Assembly: GCA_020025635.1 (NCBI GenBank)
Contig: JAHHRU010000009.1
Coordinates: 22,106 to 86,105, forward strand
Direction: 5' to 3'
From: Allofournierella sp.
GTDB lineage: Bacteria > Bacillota > Clostridia > Oscillospirales > Ruminococcaceae
Length of the DNA: 64,000 bases
Shown: one piece after another, positions 44,063 through 52,789 of the stretch
Position numbering within the stretch: position 1 is the stretch's first letter
Layout of the letters: each line of letters begins with the position of its first letter
Notes under the pieces: generated by a model
The model's database searches: none
The model's input: only the letters and a program-made list of their open reading frames with translations
Told to the model about the DNA's origin: nothing
Made by a program: the position numbers and the translations under genes

Positions 44063-44091
44063 TTGTATTTTGTCCGCCGGCTTGCTACAAT
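44063..44091 (+). promoter_or_regulatory. Promoter of the Nudix hydrolase gene
   Basis: TTGTAT (44063-44068), 17 bases, TACAAT (44086-44091), 36 bases before the start codon. The stretch 43674-44127 thus holds two divergent promoters, the permease leader and nothing else I can identify. Confidence 0.65.
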
Positions 44092-44127
44092 AGGTCTGCT
44101 TTTGCAAATGGACAGGGAGGAAACCAT

Positions 44128-44658
44128 ATGCGGCTTTTATTCAAAATGGATGCAGAAGACTATGACCCCGGCGGAAAGCCCTTTATCCGTCCTTCGGTGC
44201 GGGGCATCATCCTGCAAAACGGCAGGGCCGCCATGGTGCACAGCCTCAAATACAACTATTACAAGTTCCCCGGCGGCGGCATGGAGCCGGGCGAAAGCCA
44301 GCTTGAGACCCTCATCCGGGAGGTCCGGGAAGAATCCGGCCTTGCCGTCGTACCCGAAAGCATCCGGGAATACGGCCTTGTGCATCGGGTGCAGAAAAGT
44401 GACCAGCCCCTGTACGAAATGTTCGTTCAGGATAATTACTATTATCTCTGCGGCGTTCTGCCAAAGGTTTTCTCTCAAAAGCTGGACGATTACGAACAGG
44501 ACGAGCGCTTCACCTTGGAATTCGTATCCCCTGAAACCGCCATCCGGGTAAACCGGCAAATGCCGCACGGGCCGGCGGATCAGGCCATGCTGGAGCGGGA
44601 AGCTCTTGTGCTGGAGCTTCTGATAAAGGAAGGATATCTTCCCGCTTTCTTTGATTGA
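44128..44658 (+). CDS. Nudix hydrolase
   Basis: A 176-residue Nudix enzyme that should cleave nucleoside diphosphates linked to another group. The full Nudix box GX5EX7REUXEEXGU is intact from G50 to L72 (E56, R64, E65, E68, E69, G71). The rest of the chain does not match MutT, NudC or ADP-ribose pyrophosphatase closely enough to name a substrate. The ATG at 44128 follows GGGAGG by seven bases; a longer frame reaching 43924 is not supported since it crosses the promoter. It is a single gene ended by a hairpin. Confidence 0.88.
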   Translation: MRLLFKMDAEDYDPGGKPFIRPSVRGIILQNGRAAMVHSLKYNYYKFPGGGMEPGESQLETLIREVREESGLAVVPESIREYGLVHRVQKSDQPLYEMFVQDNYYYLCGVLPKVFSQKLDDYEQDERFTLEFVSPETAIRVNRQMPHGPADQAMLEREALVLELLIKEGYLPAFFD

Positions 44659-44669
44659 GCGCATAAAAA

Positions 44670-44706
44670 AGCCGAGCCTTTCCAAAAAAGAAAAGGCCCG
44701 GTTTCT
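44670..44706 (+). terminator. Terminator after the Nudix gene
   Basis: GCCGAGCCTTT and AAAAGGCCCGGT pair imperfectly with an A-rich loop, followed by TTTCTTT. It also lies just beyond the 3' end of the minus-strand tRNA. Confidence 0.6.
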
Positions 44707-44711
44707 TTGCT

Positions 44712-44800
44712 TGGTGCCGCTAACCGGGATCGAACCGGTACGGTGTATTACCACCGAGGGATTTTAAGTCCCTTGCGTCTGCCAATTCCGCCACAGCGGC
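44712..44800 (-). tRNA. tRNA-Leu(UAA)
   Basis: Read on the minus strand, the gene starts GCCGCTGTGG, has a long variable arm as expected for leucine, the anticodon TAA in CTTAAAA, the T-loop GGTTCGATCCC and an encoded CCA end (44712-44714). Acceptor stem GCCGC pairs with GCGGC. It stands alone between two plus-strand genes. Confidence 0.97.
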
Positions 44801-44960
44801 AAGCTCTATTATAATACATCATCCTGCGCACGGTTGTCAACGCCGATTTTGGCAAAGAAAATTGTATTTTGCCTTGTTTTCCTTTATAATAAGGCTGACC
44901 CCGGAGCTTCTCCGGGAATTTCTGCCCTTTGCCCGGGCTTTGTTTAAAGGGGGTCTTTCA

Positions 44961-47003
44961 ATGAACCTGACCGCAAAAAGATCTGCCCGCCTGTTTTTTT
45001 CGGGCGCTCTCATCGGTCTGGCCGTTTTTTTGATCTTATATGGTTTTGCCCCGCTGAATGTTTCAAATGACGCGTTCCTGCGCGGCGGATATGTGGAGCA
45101 GGACATCCAGCAGCACTATGCCGGCTGGATGTTTTACCGCAGTTCCCCCCTCTCGGTCCCGTTCTGCGTTGCGCCAAATCTGGGCTGGCCCTCTGGGATG
45201 AGCGTTGCGTTCACCGATTCCATCCCTTTGTTTGCGGTGCTGTTCCGGCTGCTTTCGCCCCTTTTGCCGGAAACTTTTCAGTACTTCGGCCTTTTCACCC
45301 TGCTCTGCTTTCTGCTTCAGGGCGGATTTGCCGCTTTGCTGATGGGCCTTTTCACCGAAAAAGAACCGCTTGCCCTTCTGGGAACCATTCCCTTTGTGCT
45401 GAGCCCCATTCTTTTGGAGCGGGCCTTCCGCCACACCTCACTGGCCGCGCATTTCCTGATTTTGGCCGCCCTTTACTATTACATCCGCGGCCGCCGGGAG
45501 GGCCGGTTTGCCTATGGCGGGCTGTTTTCCGTGAACTGCCTGACCCTTGCCATCCATCCTTATTTTGTACCCATGACCTTTGCCCTTACCTTTGCCCTGC
45601 TTTTGGAGCATGCGGCCGGGCATCGGCAGTTTCTGAAGCCGCTGGGCTTTCTTTTGGCAAACCTGGCCGGCTGCCTTGGGGCGGGCTGGCTGTTCGGCTT
45701 CTTTTCGGCCGGCGGCTCCGCTTCCGGCGGCAGCGGCATCTCCTACGGCTATTTTTCCATGAACTTGAACGCTTTGTGGAATCCCACCAGCCGGGGCCTT
45801 GTGTGGAGCCGGTTCCTTCCGGTGCAGAACCAACAGCCCGGCAACTATGACGGTTTCAACTATCTGGGCCTGGGCCTGCTGCTGGCCCTTGCAGCAGCTG
45901 TGGTTTTTTTGTTTTTGAAAGAGCGCCGGCAAATATTACCCCTTCTGCGCCGGCACTGGGGACTTTTGCTCGTGTGCCTGTGTCTCACTGTGTTTGCCGT
46001 GAGCCATATCGTAACCGTAAACGGCGCGGTGCTTGCCCGTCTGCCCCTGCCCCAGTTCATCATCCGGCTTGCCACGGCGTTCCGTTCCAGCGGGCGGCTG
46101 TTCTGGCCGGTTTACTACCTGCTGTTCCTGTTTGCCCTGCGGGGTGCATTCAAAATCGGCGGCTCCTTTTCCAAAAAGCAGCTGACCCCGGCCTTGCTTT
46201 CGCTGATTTTGGTGGTTCAAATTGCCGATCTCAGCCCCGCCCTTTTGCAAAAAGCCCACTCTTTGCGAAGCTATCAGCCCCTGATCGCCGACCTGGTGAC
46301 CGGCAGCACCCCGGCCCTTTCCTCTGCCAGCAGCTTTTTTGAAGCCATCCGCGGCCGGTATCAGAAAATGATCGCACTGGACCCGCTGACCCACACCGGC
46401 CTGCCCCTGATGCTGTATGCCGCCGACGAAGGCATGGCAACCACCGATACCTCCATTCTGGCCCGCTACGACGAAGCCCTGGCCGGCCAGCAGCAGGCCC
46501 AGGCGCTGGATGCCCTGCTGAACGGCACCCCGGATACAGGCAGCCTTTATCTCACCGAGCAGGAAGCAATCTTCCTGAAAATCGCACCTGCCGTTCAGGA
46601 CACGGCCTTTTGTGCCGCCTTGCAGGCAGATCTTGGCAGCGGGGATGAAACGGTGCTTTATGTGATCGCCCCCGGCTTTGATGGTGCAGGGGTAACAAAG
46701 GCCCTGCCTTTTGGGGAAAATTTCCCGGTACACCTTGCCGATTATTCAGACGATCACTGGCAAAACGGTGTGCTGAGTCTCAATCTTGAAGCCATCGGCC
46801 GCAAAAAGGACCAGAACAAGGTCATCCTTCTGCCGGATGTGCCCTATCTGCGCAGCAGGCTCGAAGGCGCCCGCGCCGTTTTGGCCGAAGAGACGGAATA
46901 CCCCATTTTGAAGGTCGATACCGATCCGGGCTGGCTGATGGTCACACTGGACATTCCGGATGCTCATATTTTAATTGAAAAGGATTTGGATTTTGTAAAA
47001 TGA
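44961..47003 (+). CDS. DUF6311-like polytopic membrane protein
   Basis: A 680-residue protein with an N-terminal membrane half of about ten or more helices (to about 410) and a soluble C-terminal half. The N-terminal stretch with QQHYAGWMFYR at about 49-59, NLGWPSGMSVAFTDSIPL near 74-91 and FQYFGLFTLLCFLLQG near 108-123 matches the DUF6311 family, which resembles glycosyltransferases that use lipid-linked sugars; a surface glycan role is plausible but not shown. I start at the ATG at 44961 behind AAAGGGGG. Its stop overlaps the following pseudouridine synthase gene by four bases (ATGA). Confidence 0.8.
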   Translation: MNLTAKRSARLFFSGALIGLAVFLILYGFAPLNVSNDAFLRGGYVEQDIQQHYAGWMFYRSSPLSVPFCVAPNLGWPSGMSVAFTDSIPLFAVLFRLLSPLLPETFQYFGLFTLLCFLLQGGFAALLMGLFTEKEPLALLGTIPFVLSPILLERAFRHTSLAAHFLILAALYYYIRGRREGRFAYGGLFSVNCLTLAIHPYFVPMTFALTFALLLEHAAGHRQFLKPLGFLLANLAGCLGAGWLFGFFSAGGSASGGSGISYGYFSMNLNALWNPTSRGLVWSRFLPVQNQQPGNYDGFNYLGLGLLLALAAAVVFLFLKERRQILPLLRRHWGLLLVCLCLTVFAVSHIVTVNGAVLARLPLPQFIIRLATAFRSSGRLFWPVYYLLFLFALRGAFKIGGSFSKKQLTPALLSLILVVQIADLSPALLQKAHSLRSYQPLIADLVTGSTPALSSASSFFEAIRGRYQKMIALDPLTHTGLPLMLYAADEGMATTDTSILARYDEALAGQQQAQALDALLNGTPDTGSLYLTEQEAIFLKIAPAVQDTAFCAALQADLGSGDETVLYVIAPGFDGAGVTKALPFGENFPVHLADYSDDHWQNGVLSLNLEAIGRKKDQNKVILLPDVPYLRSRLEGARAVLAEETEYPILKVDTDPGWLMVTLDIPDAHILIEKDLDFVK

Positions 47004-47950
47004 CACAGCTCACTGTAAACAGCCTTTTGCCCATCCGGCTGGATAAATATCTGATGGAACAGTACCCGGTGCTCTCGATGGGCCGGCTGAACAAGGCCCT
47101 GCGGGAAAACAAGATCAAGCTGAACGGCAAAAAGCAGCCCCTTTCCACCCGGGTGCAGGCCGGCGATGTGATCAGGCTTTTCATCCCGGATGCCCAGCTG
47201 GGCCTGGTGGACCCGGAAGGCCCCGCTTTTCTGCGCTGCCCCTTCCCGGCAAAGGTGGTTTATGAGGATGAGTTCCTGCTCATTGCCAACAAGCCCGCCG
47301 GCCTTCCGGTAGATGGGGATGAAGAAGACGACAGCCTGATCGCCCGGGTCATGCTGCACCTTTACAACCAGAAGGAATACCAGCCTGGCAAAGGCTTTGC
47401 GCCCCAGCTTTGCCACCGGCTGGACACCGGCACAAGCGGCCTGGTGCTTGTGGCCAAAACCGCCCGTGCACTGGACCTTTTGACCCAGCTTATCCGGGAC
47501 CGCTCGCTCAAGAAAGAATACCTCTGCGTGACCTTCGGCCGGCCCCGCCCGGAAAAGGCCACCCTGACCGGCTACCTTGCCAAGGATGCAAAGCAGGGGC
47601 ATGTGCAGGTGTTCGACTCGGCCCGCCCGGATGCAAAGCCCATTGAGACCCGCTATGAGACCCAGGCCGTGAGCGGCCGCCTGGCCCTTTTGCAGGTGGA
47701 GCTTATCACCGGGCGCACCCACCAGATCCGGGCGCATCTGGCCTCCATCGGCTGCCCCATTTTGGGCGACAGCAAATACGGAAACAACGCCGCCAACCGG
47801 GAACTGAAATTAAAATATCAGGCCCTCTGCGCCTGGCGGCTCACCTTCCCTACCCTTTCCCAGCCGGAGCTTGCCGGCGTGAGCGACAAAAGCTTCCGGG
47901 TGGAGCAGCCCTGGTACTGCGCCCAGGTTTTGGAAGGCAAGCTGAAATAA
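47000..47950 (+). CDS. RluA-family pseudouridine synthase
   Basis: A 316-residue pseudouridine synthase with an N-terminal S4 domain (about 12-65), the catalytic CHRLDTGTSGLVL near 137-149 and GRTHQIRAHLASIGCP near 235-250. It is a paralogue of the enzymes at 1968-2888 and 23117-24088. The ATG overlaps the stop of the membrane protein gene, so the two are translated together, an odd pairing with no known functional link. A strong hairpin follows. Confidence 0.9.
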   Translation: MTQLTVNSLLPIRLDKYLMEQYPVLSMGRLNKALRENKIKLNGKKQPLSTRVQAGDVIRLFIPDAQLGLVDPEGPAFLRCPFPAKVVYEDEFLLIANKPAGLPVDGDEEDDSLIARVMLHLYNQKEYQPGKGFAPQLCHRLDTGTSGLVLVAKTARALDLLTQLIRDRSLKKEYLCVTFGRPRPEKATLTGYLAKDAKQGHVQVFDSARPDAKPIETRYETQAVSGRLALLQVELITGRTHQIRAHLASIGCPILGDSKYGNNAANRELKLKYQALCAWRLTFPTLSQPELAGVSDKSFRVEQPWYCAQVLEGKLK

Positions 47951-48004
47951 CAAAGCCCTTTGCCGCACAAAACCGATGTATCCAATCAAAATTTCACAAA
48001 GCAC

Positions 48005-48045
48005 AAAAAGACGAGGAGCGTGAAAGTCATGCTCCTCGTCTTTTT
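48005..48045. terminator. Bidirectional terminator between convergent genes
   Basis: A perfect 15-bp stem, AAAAAGACGAGGAGC (48005-48019) with GCTCCTCGTCTTTTT (48031-48045) and an 11-base loop, ending both the pseudouridine synthase gene and the RNase M5-like gene. Confidence 0.92.
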
Positions 48046-48075
48046 GCTATATTGCCTGCCATCTTACAGGCTGTT

Positions 48076-48681
48076 TTATTCTTTGGTTTCTGCTTCCAGC
48101 TCTGCCCGCACCGCTTCGATCTCTTCGTAGGTATACAGGCTGTTGAGCACATCCAGCAGCGCCTTTTTGGAAAGCCTTGGCGGAAGGCCCAGCCGCTTTA
48201 GCAAAGCATATCGGAATTCCCGGCTGCCAGCCGTTCCGGAAAAACCCCAGCTGTACAGGTCCGCATAGGTAATGGCACGGCCGCTGCGGGGGGCGGCCTG
48301 TGCCGCGCCGGCATCCATCAAAGCTTTTCGCAGCACCGATGCGGGCACCCCTTCCACCCCCAGAAGGCCTTCCTTTCCCGGCTCTGCTTTGCGGCTTTCC
48401 TTGCCGTGGATCGCCGGCACATAGGCCTGGATCACATGCTCATGGCCCACAATGTCCGCCACAAAGCGCCGGATGCGAAAGCCTGCCGCATCCGGGTCGG
48501 TGAGCAGCAGAACACCCCGCTGGCGGCCCAGCTCCTTCAAAAGGCTCTGGGTCTGTTTGTCCTTAAAGATCGCAAAGCCGTCGGTGGTCAGGATAAGGCC
48601 GTCCACCAGCGAAGAAAGGGCCGCAGCATCATAGCGCCCTTCCACCACCAGCACCTGACGGATACGCAGTTTCTCACTCAT
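48076..48681 (-). CDS. rnmV: RNase M5-like TOPRIM protein
   Basis: RNase M5 finishes 5S rRNA maturation in Gram-positive bacteria. The 201-residue protein has an N-terminal TOPRIM domain with the catalytic Glu in VVEGRYDAAAL near 10-20 and the DxD in TDPDAAGF near 60-67, then a C-terminal helical domain of the DUF4093 type (RLSKKALLDVLNSL). Unlike in Bacillus it is not beside ksgA but follows holA; the ATG overlaps the holA stop by four bases. A related TOPRIM role is possible, but the match in size and layout favours RNase M5. Confidence 0.82.
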   Translation of the reverse strand: MSEKLRIRQVLVVEGRYDAAALSSLVDGLILTTDGFAIFKDKQTQSLLKELGRQRGVLLLTDPDAAGFRIRRFVADIVGHEHVIQAYVPAIHGKESRKAEPGKEGLLGVEGVPASVLRKALMDAGAAQAAPRSGRAITYADLYSWGFSGTAGSREFRYALLKRLGLPPRLSKKALLDVLNSLYTYEEIEAVRAELEAETKE

Positions 48682-49706
48682 GGCCGCACCCCTGCACTGA
48701 GCCGGCACAGGGCGGTCTGCATCAGCACCGCTTTGTCCACCGGCGAACCCTTCAGGTCCTTATCCAGCTCCAGCAGAATGTCCAGGCAGGCCGTGAGCTG
48801 TGCAAGGGTATAGCGGGATGCGGTCTCCATGCTTTTTTTCAGCCGGTAATCACTGCCCCGGTAGCCAAAATCCTTGTGCACCTGGCCGTAAGGCTTGCGC
48901 ACCGCCTGGCCGGCCTTCACCCGGGCCATATCCACATAGCTGCCGATCATGGCTGCCGTGATGGCGATGGGTTCATTTTGCAGCCGCAGCAGAGCATCCA
49001 GCTTCTGGCAGGCTTTGGCCGCATTCCGGCCGGTGACCGCCCGCACCATATCGAACACATCTGCTTCCAGGTTCTGGGTGGCGAACTGGGCAACCAGCGC
49101 CGGGGTGATCTCGGTATAGCCGCTGGCCGCCGCCAGCTTGTCCACCTCGTTTTCCAGCTGGAACAGGTCCTCGCCGCACCGTTCAAGCAGGGTTGCGGCG
49201 GCATTTTCGGAAAGGATGGTATCCTGCTTTTCTGCCCGGCTGCGCAGCATACTGCGCATCTGCTGGGGGCCGGGCTTTGCAACCTCGGCCGCATAGCCCA
49301 GCTTTTCACAGGCATCGATCAGTTTTTTGGCAAGCTTTGGAATTTTGATCTTGCCCCGTTCCTCACCAAACACGCTGTAAATCACAAACACCGCGTTTTC
49401 CGCGCTCTCAATGGCATCAATGACCTCTGCCATGTCCTTTTCGGTATAGGCAGTGGGCTGAAGAGCGGGCATTTCCACCAAACGGCGGGTGCCGAAGAAG
49501 GAGATGGTTCCCGCCGACATGATGATTTCCTCCACGCCGGGGGCAGGCCCATCCAGCCGGGTGGTTTCGGTATCCTCCGCACCGGTCAGTGCCTTGCTGG
49601 TTTTTTCCGCTGCGGCACGGGCCAAAAACGGATCTGTTGAATAGAAATAGTAAACCGGGACCCCTTTTGCAAGGGCTGCATCCCGTTTTTGTTCATTGTG
49701 AAGCAT
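48678..49706 (-). CDS. holA: DNA polymerase III delta subunit
   Basis: HolA opens the sliding clamp as part of the clamp loader. The 342-residue protein has an N-terminal AAA-like domain without Walker motif, normal for delta (YYFYSTDPFLARAAAE at about 18-33), and helical collar domains with LLERCGEDLFQLENEVDKL near 180-198. The ATG at 49706 follows GGAGG by five bases and lies inside the comEC end; earlier Met codons in frame are within comEC. The comEC-holA order is common in Firmicutes. Confidence 0.93.
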   Translation of the reverse strand: MLHNEQKRDAALAKGVPVYYFYSTDPFLARAAAEKTSKALTGAEDTETTRLDGPAPGVEEIIMSAGTISFFGTRRLVEMPALQPTAYTEKDMAEVIDAIESAENAVFVIYSVFGEERGKIKIPKLAKKLIDACEKLGYAAEVAKPGPQQMRSMLRSRAEKQDTILSENAAATLLERCGEDLFQLENEVDKLAAASGYTEITPALVAQFATQNLEADVFDMVRAVTGRNAAKACQKLDALLRLQNEPIAITAAMIGSYVDMARVKAGQAVRKPYGQVHKDFGYRGSDYRLKKSMETASRYTLAQLTACLDILLELDKDLKGSPVDKAVLMQTALCRLSAGVRP

Positions 49707-51774
49707 AACTTCCTCCATAGAGCAGTGCCGCATTTTCCGGCCGAATGACTGCATGAAAGCCGTCCTGTGCCATATAGATCCGGCCGGACGTGATTTCAGC
49801 TTCATCGCCGCCGGCCACAGCTGTGATCTCGGCCTTGATGCCCTTTGGCATCTGGCTGCCTGCCAGCAATAGGTCCACCTGGATGGGCTGTGCCAGCCGG
49901 CACTCGCCTTCGGTAACGGCCACCTTGTATCCTTTTATATCCAGCAGCACCATCTGCCCTGTTTTCATTCGGCAGCTTGTGGTCATTATATCACAAATTT
50001 TCCAGCTGCGGGTGGAATTCGGCTCAAAATCTGCCACTGTCATCTGCCATTTCCCTTTGATCTCAGTGGGAAGCGGCTTTTGCCGCAGGTCGATCAGTAA
50101 GTCCGGCTTCTCGATGCCCAGCTGTTCCAGGTGGTATTTCAGCATCCGCTGACCGTATTCGTCTCCCCGCAGCACCACAAGCGAACGTCCGCTTTGGCAC
50201 ACCACAAGGCTCGGGTCCTTGCTGTCACCTGCCGAATGCAGCCGCACAGTGCCGCTGGCCAAAATCAGGTGCAGCAATATTCCCGGAATGACCGCCAAGG
50301 CAAGGCAGGGCCACCAACTTTTGCGGCAGCGGGCTTTCTTCATAAGAAGGATCGACCCCGCCAAAATGACCCAAAGTGAAACGGAAAACGCCGCCGGGAG
50401 CCGCAGCCTCGCAAACGGCAGTTCTGCACAGTGGAAAACGATGTGGTTCATCAGGCGGACCAGCATTCCTGCCGCCAGTGCAAAGGTCTTGGAGGCAAAG
50501 TCCAAAGCCGGTATAAGGCCGGTGATCTCCACCAAAAAGCCCAGCGCCAGTATGGGCCCCGCCAGCATCGTGACCAGCAGATTGGTCATGACAGAAACGC
50601 CGCTTACCCCAAGCCCATAAGCCAGCTGGACCGGCAGGGTGAAAAGGGCCGCCATAAAGGGGCAGGCCGCCCCTTCTGCCGCACGGGCCAGCAGGCATCT
50701 GACTGTGCTTTCATCCTGCTTTGCCTTATCCTTCAGCGGCTTTACCCAGCGGGCGCCTAAAATAATTCCAAGTGTCGCCGCAAAGGAAAGCTCCAGCCCC
50801 AGATCACAGAGCGCATAAGGCCCCGCAAGGCTTGCAAGAAAAGCCGCCACAGCAAGCGAAGTGAATGGGTCGGCCGCACGAAGCAGCAGCACTCCCCCGT
50901 ATGAAAGGACCGCCGCGGTGCCTGCTCTGCGGATGGATGCACTTTGGCCGGTGAGCATCACAAGAAAAAGCACCATGCCGATGGCAAGGCTCGCGCGAAG
51001 CTTTGGGCGTTTTCTGCCAGCCGCCCCGCCGCCCAAAAACGCTGCACACAAAAGCGACAGATGCAGCCCTGAAACCACCAGCAGATGGGAAACACCGGCC
51101 TTTCGGTAGGCCTCCTGAATGCGGGGAGTGACCCCCGTTTTATCACCCAGGGTCATGGCGGCAAGAATGCTGCCCTCTTCCCTTGGCAGATGCCGGCGCA
51201 CCGACTGGGCCATTTGCCGGTTGAGCTTCCAGAACCAGGATTTCAGCACATGGGAACGGCCCAGCTTTTCAAGCGGACCCGCATCCGCCTCAAGATAAAG
51301 GCCATGTGCAAAAAGGCTGCGCCGGTGCCGGCCTTTTTGCGGGATTTTCAGATGAAAAGTGCCTTTCAAAATTTCACCCGGCTGTGCCGGCGGGAAGGCT
51401 GCACACCGGATGCCAAAGCGCCGGCCCGGCCCAAGGGCCTTTCCATCCAGTTCCAGCACCGTCAAATCGGCCTGCACGGCATCCTCCCGGTAGCCCGGCA
51501 CCGTCTTTTCCACCCGAACGGTGAGCACTGGGCTGCTTTTGGCCAGATCAAGAACCGGTGCAAGGCGCAAAAGCCCGACCCACTGAACGGCCAGCCCGGC
51601 AAGGCACACGACCGGGATCAAAACGTAATATCCCCTTTTGCGGCGCATCAGCCCCACCAAAAGCACCAATACGAAAACTGCCGCAAGCGGCCCGAAAGCC
51701 GTCTGCGGCAGGAAGGCAGCGGCCGTCCGTATCAGCGCGAAGGTGAAACAGGCCGCTGCCAAAGGTCTTTTCAT
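49693..51774 (-). CDS. comEC: ComEC/Rec2-like DNA uptake channel with degenerate C-terminal domain
   Basis: ComEC is the membrane channel that passes single-stranded DNA into competent cells. The 693-residue protein has an N-terminal pair of helices, an OB-like extracellular domain (about 75-200) and the Competence domain with the hallmark GVSHLLVVSGLHLSLL near 235. The C-terminal region (about 520-693) is in the place of the metallo-beta-lactamase-like nuclease domain, but no HxHxDH motif is present. The ATG at 51774 has only a weak ribosome-binding site and lies seven bases after the phosphoribosyltransferase stop. Confidence 0.85.
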   Translation of the reverse strand: MKRPLAAACFTFALIRTAAAFLPQTAFGPLAAVFVLVLLVGLMRRKRGYYVLIPVVCLAGLAVQWVGLLRLAPVLDLAKSSPVLTVRVEKTVPGYREDAVQADLTVLELDGKALGPGRRFGIRCAAFPPAQPGEILKGTFHLKIPQKGRHRRSLFAHGLYLEADAGPLEKLGRSHVLKSWFWKLNRQMAQSVRRHLPREEGSILAAMTLGDKTGVTPRIQEAYRKAGVSHLLVVSGLHLSLLCAAFLGGGAAGRKRPKLRASLAIGMVLFLVMLTGQSASIRRAGTAAVLSYGGVLLLRAADPFTSLAVAAFLASLAGPYALCDLGLELSFAATLGIILGARWVKPLKDKAKQDESTVRCLLARAAEGAACPFMAALFTLPVQLAYGLGVSGVSVMTNLLVTMLAGPILALGFLVEITGLIPALDFASKTFALAAGMLVRLMNHIVFHCAELPFARLRLPAAFSVSLWVILAGSILLMKKARCRKSWWPCLALAVIPGILLHLILASGTVRLHSAGDSKDPSLVVCQSGRSLVVLRGDEYGQRMLKYHLEQLGIEKPDLLIDLRQKPLPTEIKGKWQMTVADFEPNSTRSWKICDIMTTSCRMKTGQMVLLDIKGYKVAVTEGECRLAQPIQVDLLLAGSQMPKGIKAEITAVAGGDEAEITSGRIYMAQDGFHAVIRPENAALLYGGSYASQ

Positions 51775-51781
51775 TGCAGGC

Positions 51782-52321
51782 TTAGTGGAAGAAAAGCGGC
51801 AGCTTTTCCAGGAACACAATGTCCTTGCGGTCTGCTGCATCGCCCTCTGCCAGAACAGCAGCACGGGCCACGACGGTGCCAGTGCTCTGCTCTACCAGCT
51901 TTTCCAGTGCGTGCAGAGAACCGCCGGTGCTGATCACATCGTCCACGATCAGCACACGCTTGCCGTTCAGGTAGTCCAGGTCCACCTTGTCAATGACCAG
52001 GGTCTGCTTGCCGCTGGTGGTGATGGATTCATCCTCGACCACAACAGGCTGCTGCATATAAAGCTTTACGCCTTTGCGGGCGGGGATGTATTTTTTGCCG
52101 CTCTGACGGCTCATTTCATAAGCCAGAGGGATGCCCTTGGCCTCAGCAGTAACGATCACATCGAACTCCGGGCATTTTTCCAGCAGGGCCTTTGCGCAGG
52201 CAACGGTCAATTCCACATCGCTGAACATTACAAAAGCTGCAATATCCATGTTATCATTTACCTTGCAGATGGGCAGTTCCCGAACAAGCCCTGCAACATT
52301 CAAAGTATAAGTTTTGCTCAT
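51782..52321 (-). CDS. Purine phosphoribosyltransferase family protein (apt/xpt-like)
   Basis: A 179-residue type I phosphoribosyltransferase. The PRPP-binding motif VLIVDDVISTGGSL at about 123-136 is intact, and the N-terminal AEAKGIPLAYEMSRQSG near 58-74 fits adenine or xanthine salvage enzymes. It is closer in layout to adenine phosphoribosyltransferase, but the substrate is not certain; Clostridia carry a distinct branch in this position. ATG start with AAAGGGG ahead. It lies between the HIT gene and comEC in one direction. Confidence 0.8.
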   Translation of the reverse strand: MSKTYTLNVAGLVRELPICKVNDNMDIAAFVMFSDVELTVACAKALLEKCPEFDVIVTAEAKGIPLAYEMSRQSGKKYIPARKGVKLYMQQPVVVEDESITTSGKQTLVIDKVDLDYLNGKRVLIVDDVISTGGSLHALEKLVEQSTGTVVARAAVLAEGDAADRKDIVFLEKLPLFFH

Positions 52322-52372
52322 GGTAGTAGGTTTCCCCTTTCTCGTTTTGCCTTATAGAACACGGCCGTGCGA

Positions 52373-52711
52373 TCAGCCCGGAGGCCAGGCCAGGCTGCGC
52401 TTTGCAAGCACATGGAAATGCAGGTGCTTCACGCTCTGCCCGCCGTCTTCTCCCACATTGGTCACGACCCGGTAACCCTTTTCGCAGCCCAGCTCATCGC
52501 AGAGCTTTGCGATCACCGCATAGATGTGTGCCAAAAGCGCACCATCCTGCTCGGTGAGCTGTGCAGCCGAATCGATGTGCTTTTTGGGAATTACCAAAAA
52601 GTGCACCGGGGCCTGGGGATCGATGTCATGGAAGGCTAGAATGTCATCATCTTCATAAAGCTTGTTTGAGGGGATCTCTCCCGCTCCGATCTTGCAGAAT
52701 AAGCAATCCAT
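52373..52711 (-). CDS. HIT-family (HINT-like) nucleotide hydrolase
   Basis: A 112-residue histidine triad protein that should hydrolyse nucleoside phosphoramidates or similar nucleotides. The triad HLHFH is at 96-100, and the N-terminal CLFCKI (C3, C6) and HDIDPQAPVHFLVIPKKH are typical of HinT. ATG start with AAAGGAGG ahead. It lies between alaS and the phosphoribosyltransferase, a frequent arrangement in Firmicutes; the hairpin between alaS and this gene may separate the transcripts. Confidence 0.93.
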   Translation of the reverse strand: MDCLFCKIGAGEIPSNKLYEDDDILAFHDIDPQAPVHFLVIPKKHIDSAAQLTEQDGALLAHIYAVIAKLCDELGCEKGYRVVTNVGEDGGQSVKHLHFHVLAKRSLAWPPG

Positions 52712-52741
52712 TCCCGTATCCTCCTTTCAGTATCCGGTTAT

Positions 52742-52772
52742 CACCGGGGCGCAAAGCGATCACGCCCCGGTG
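52742..52772 (-). terminator. Hairpin after alaS
   Basis: CACCGGGGCG (52742-52751) pairs perfectly with CGCCCCGGTG (52763-52772), loop 11 bases. There is no clear T-run on the minus strand, so termination may be partial. Confidence 0.6.
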
Positions 52773-52789
52773 TGTTCCGATTTATAAAC

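Noticed and set aside
43924..44127. Longer N-terminus for the Nudix protein
   Set aside because: The extension crosses a good promoter (44063-44091) and lacks a ribosome-binding site; the start at 44128 has GGGAGG.
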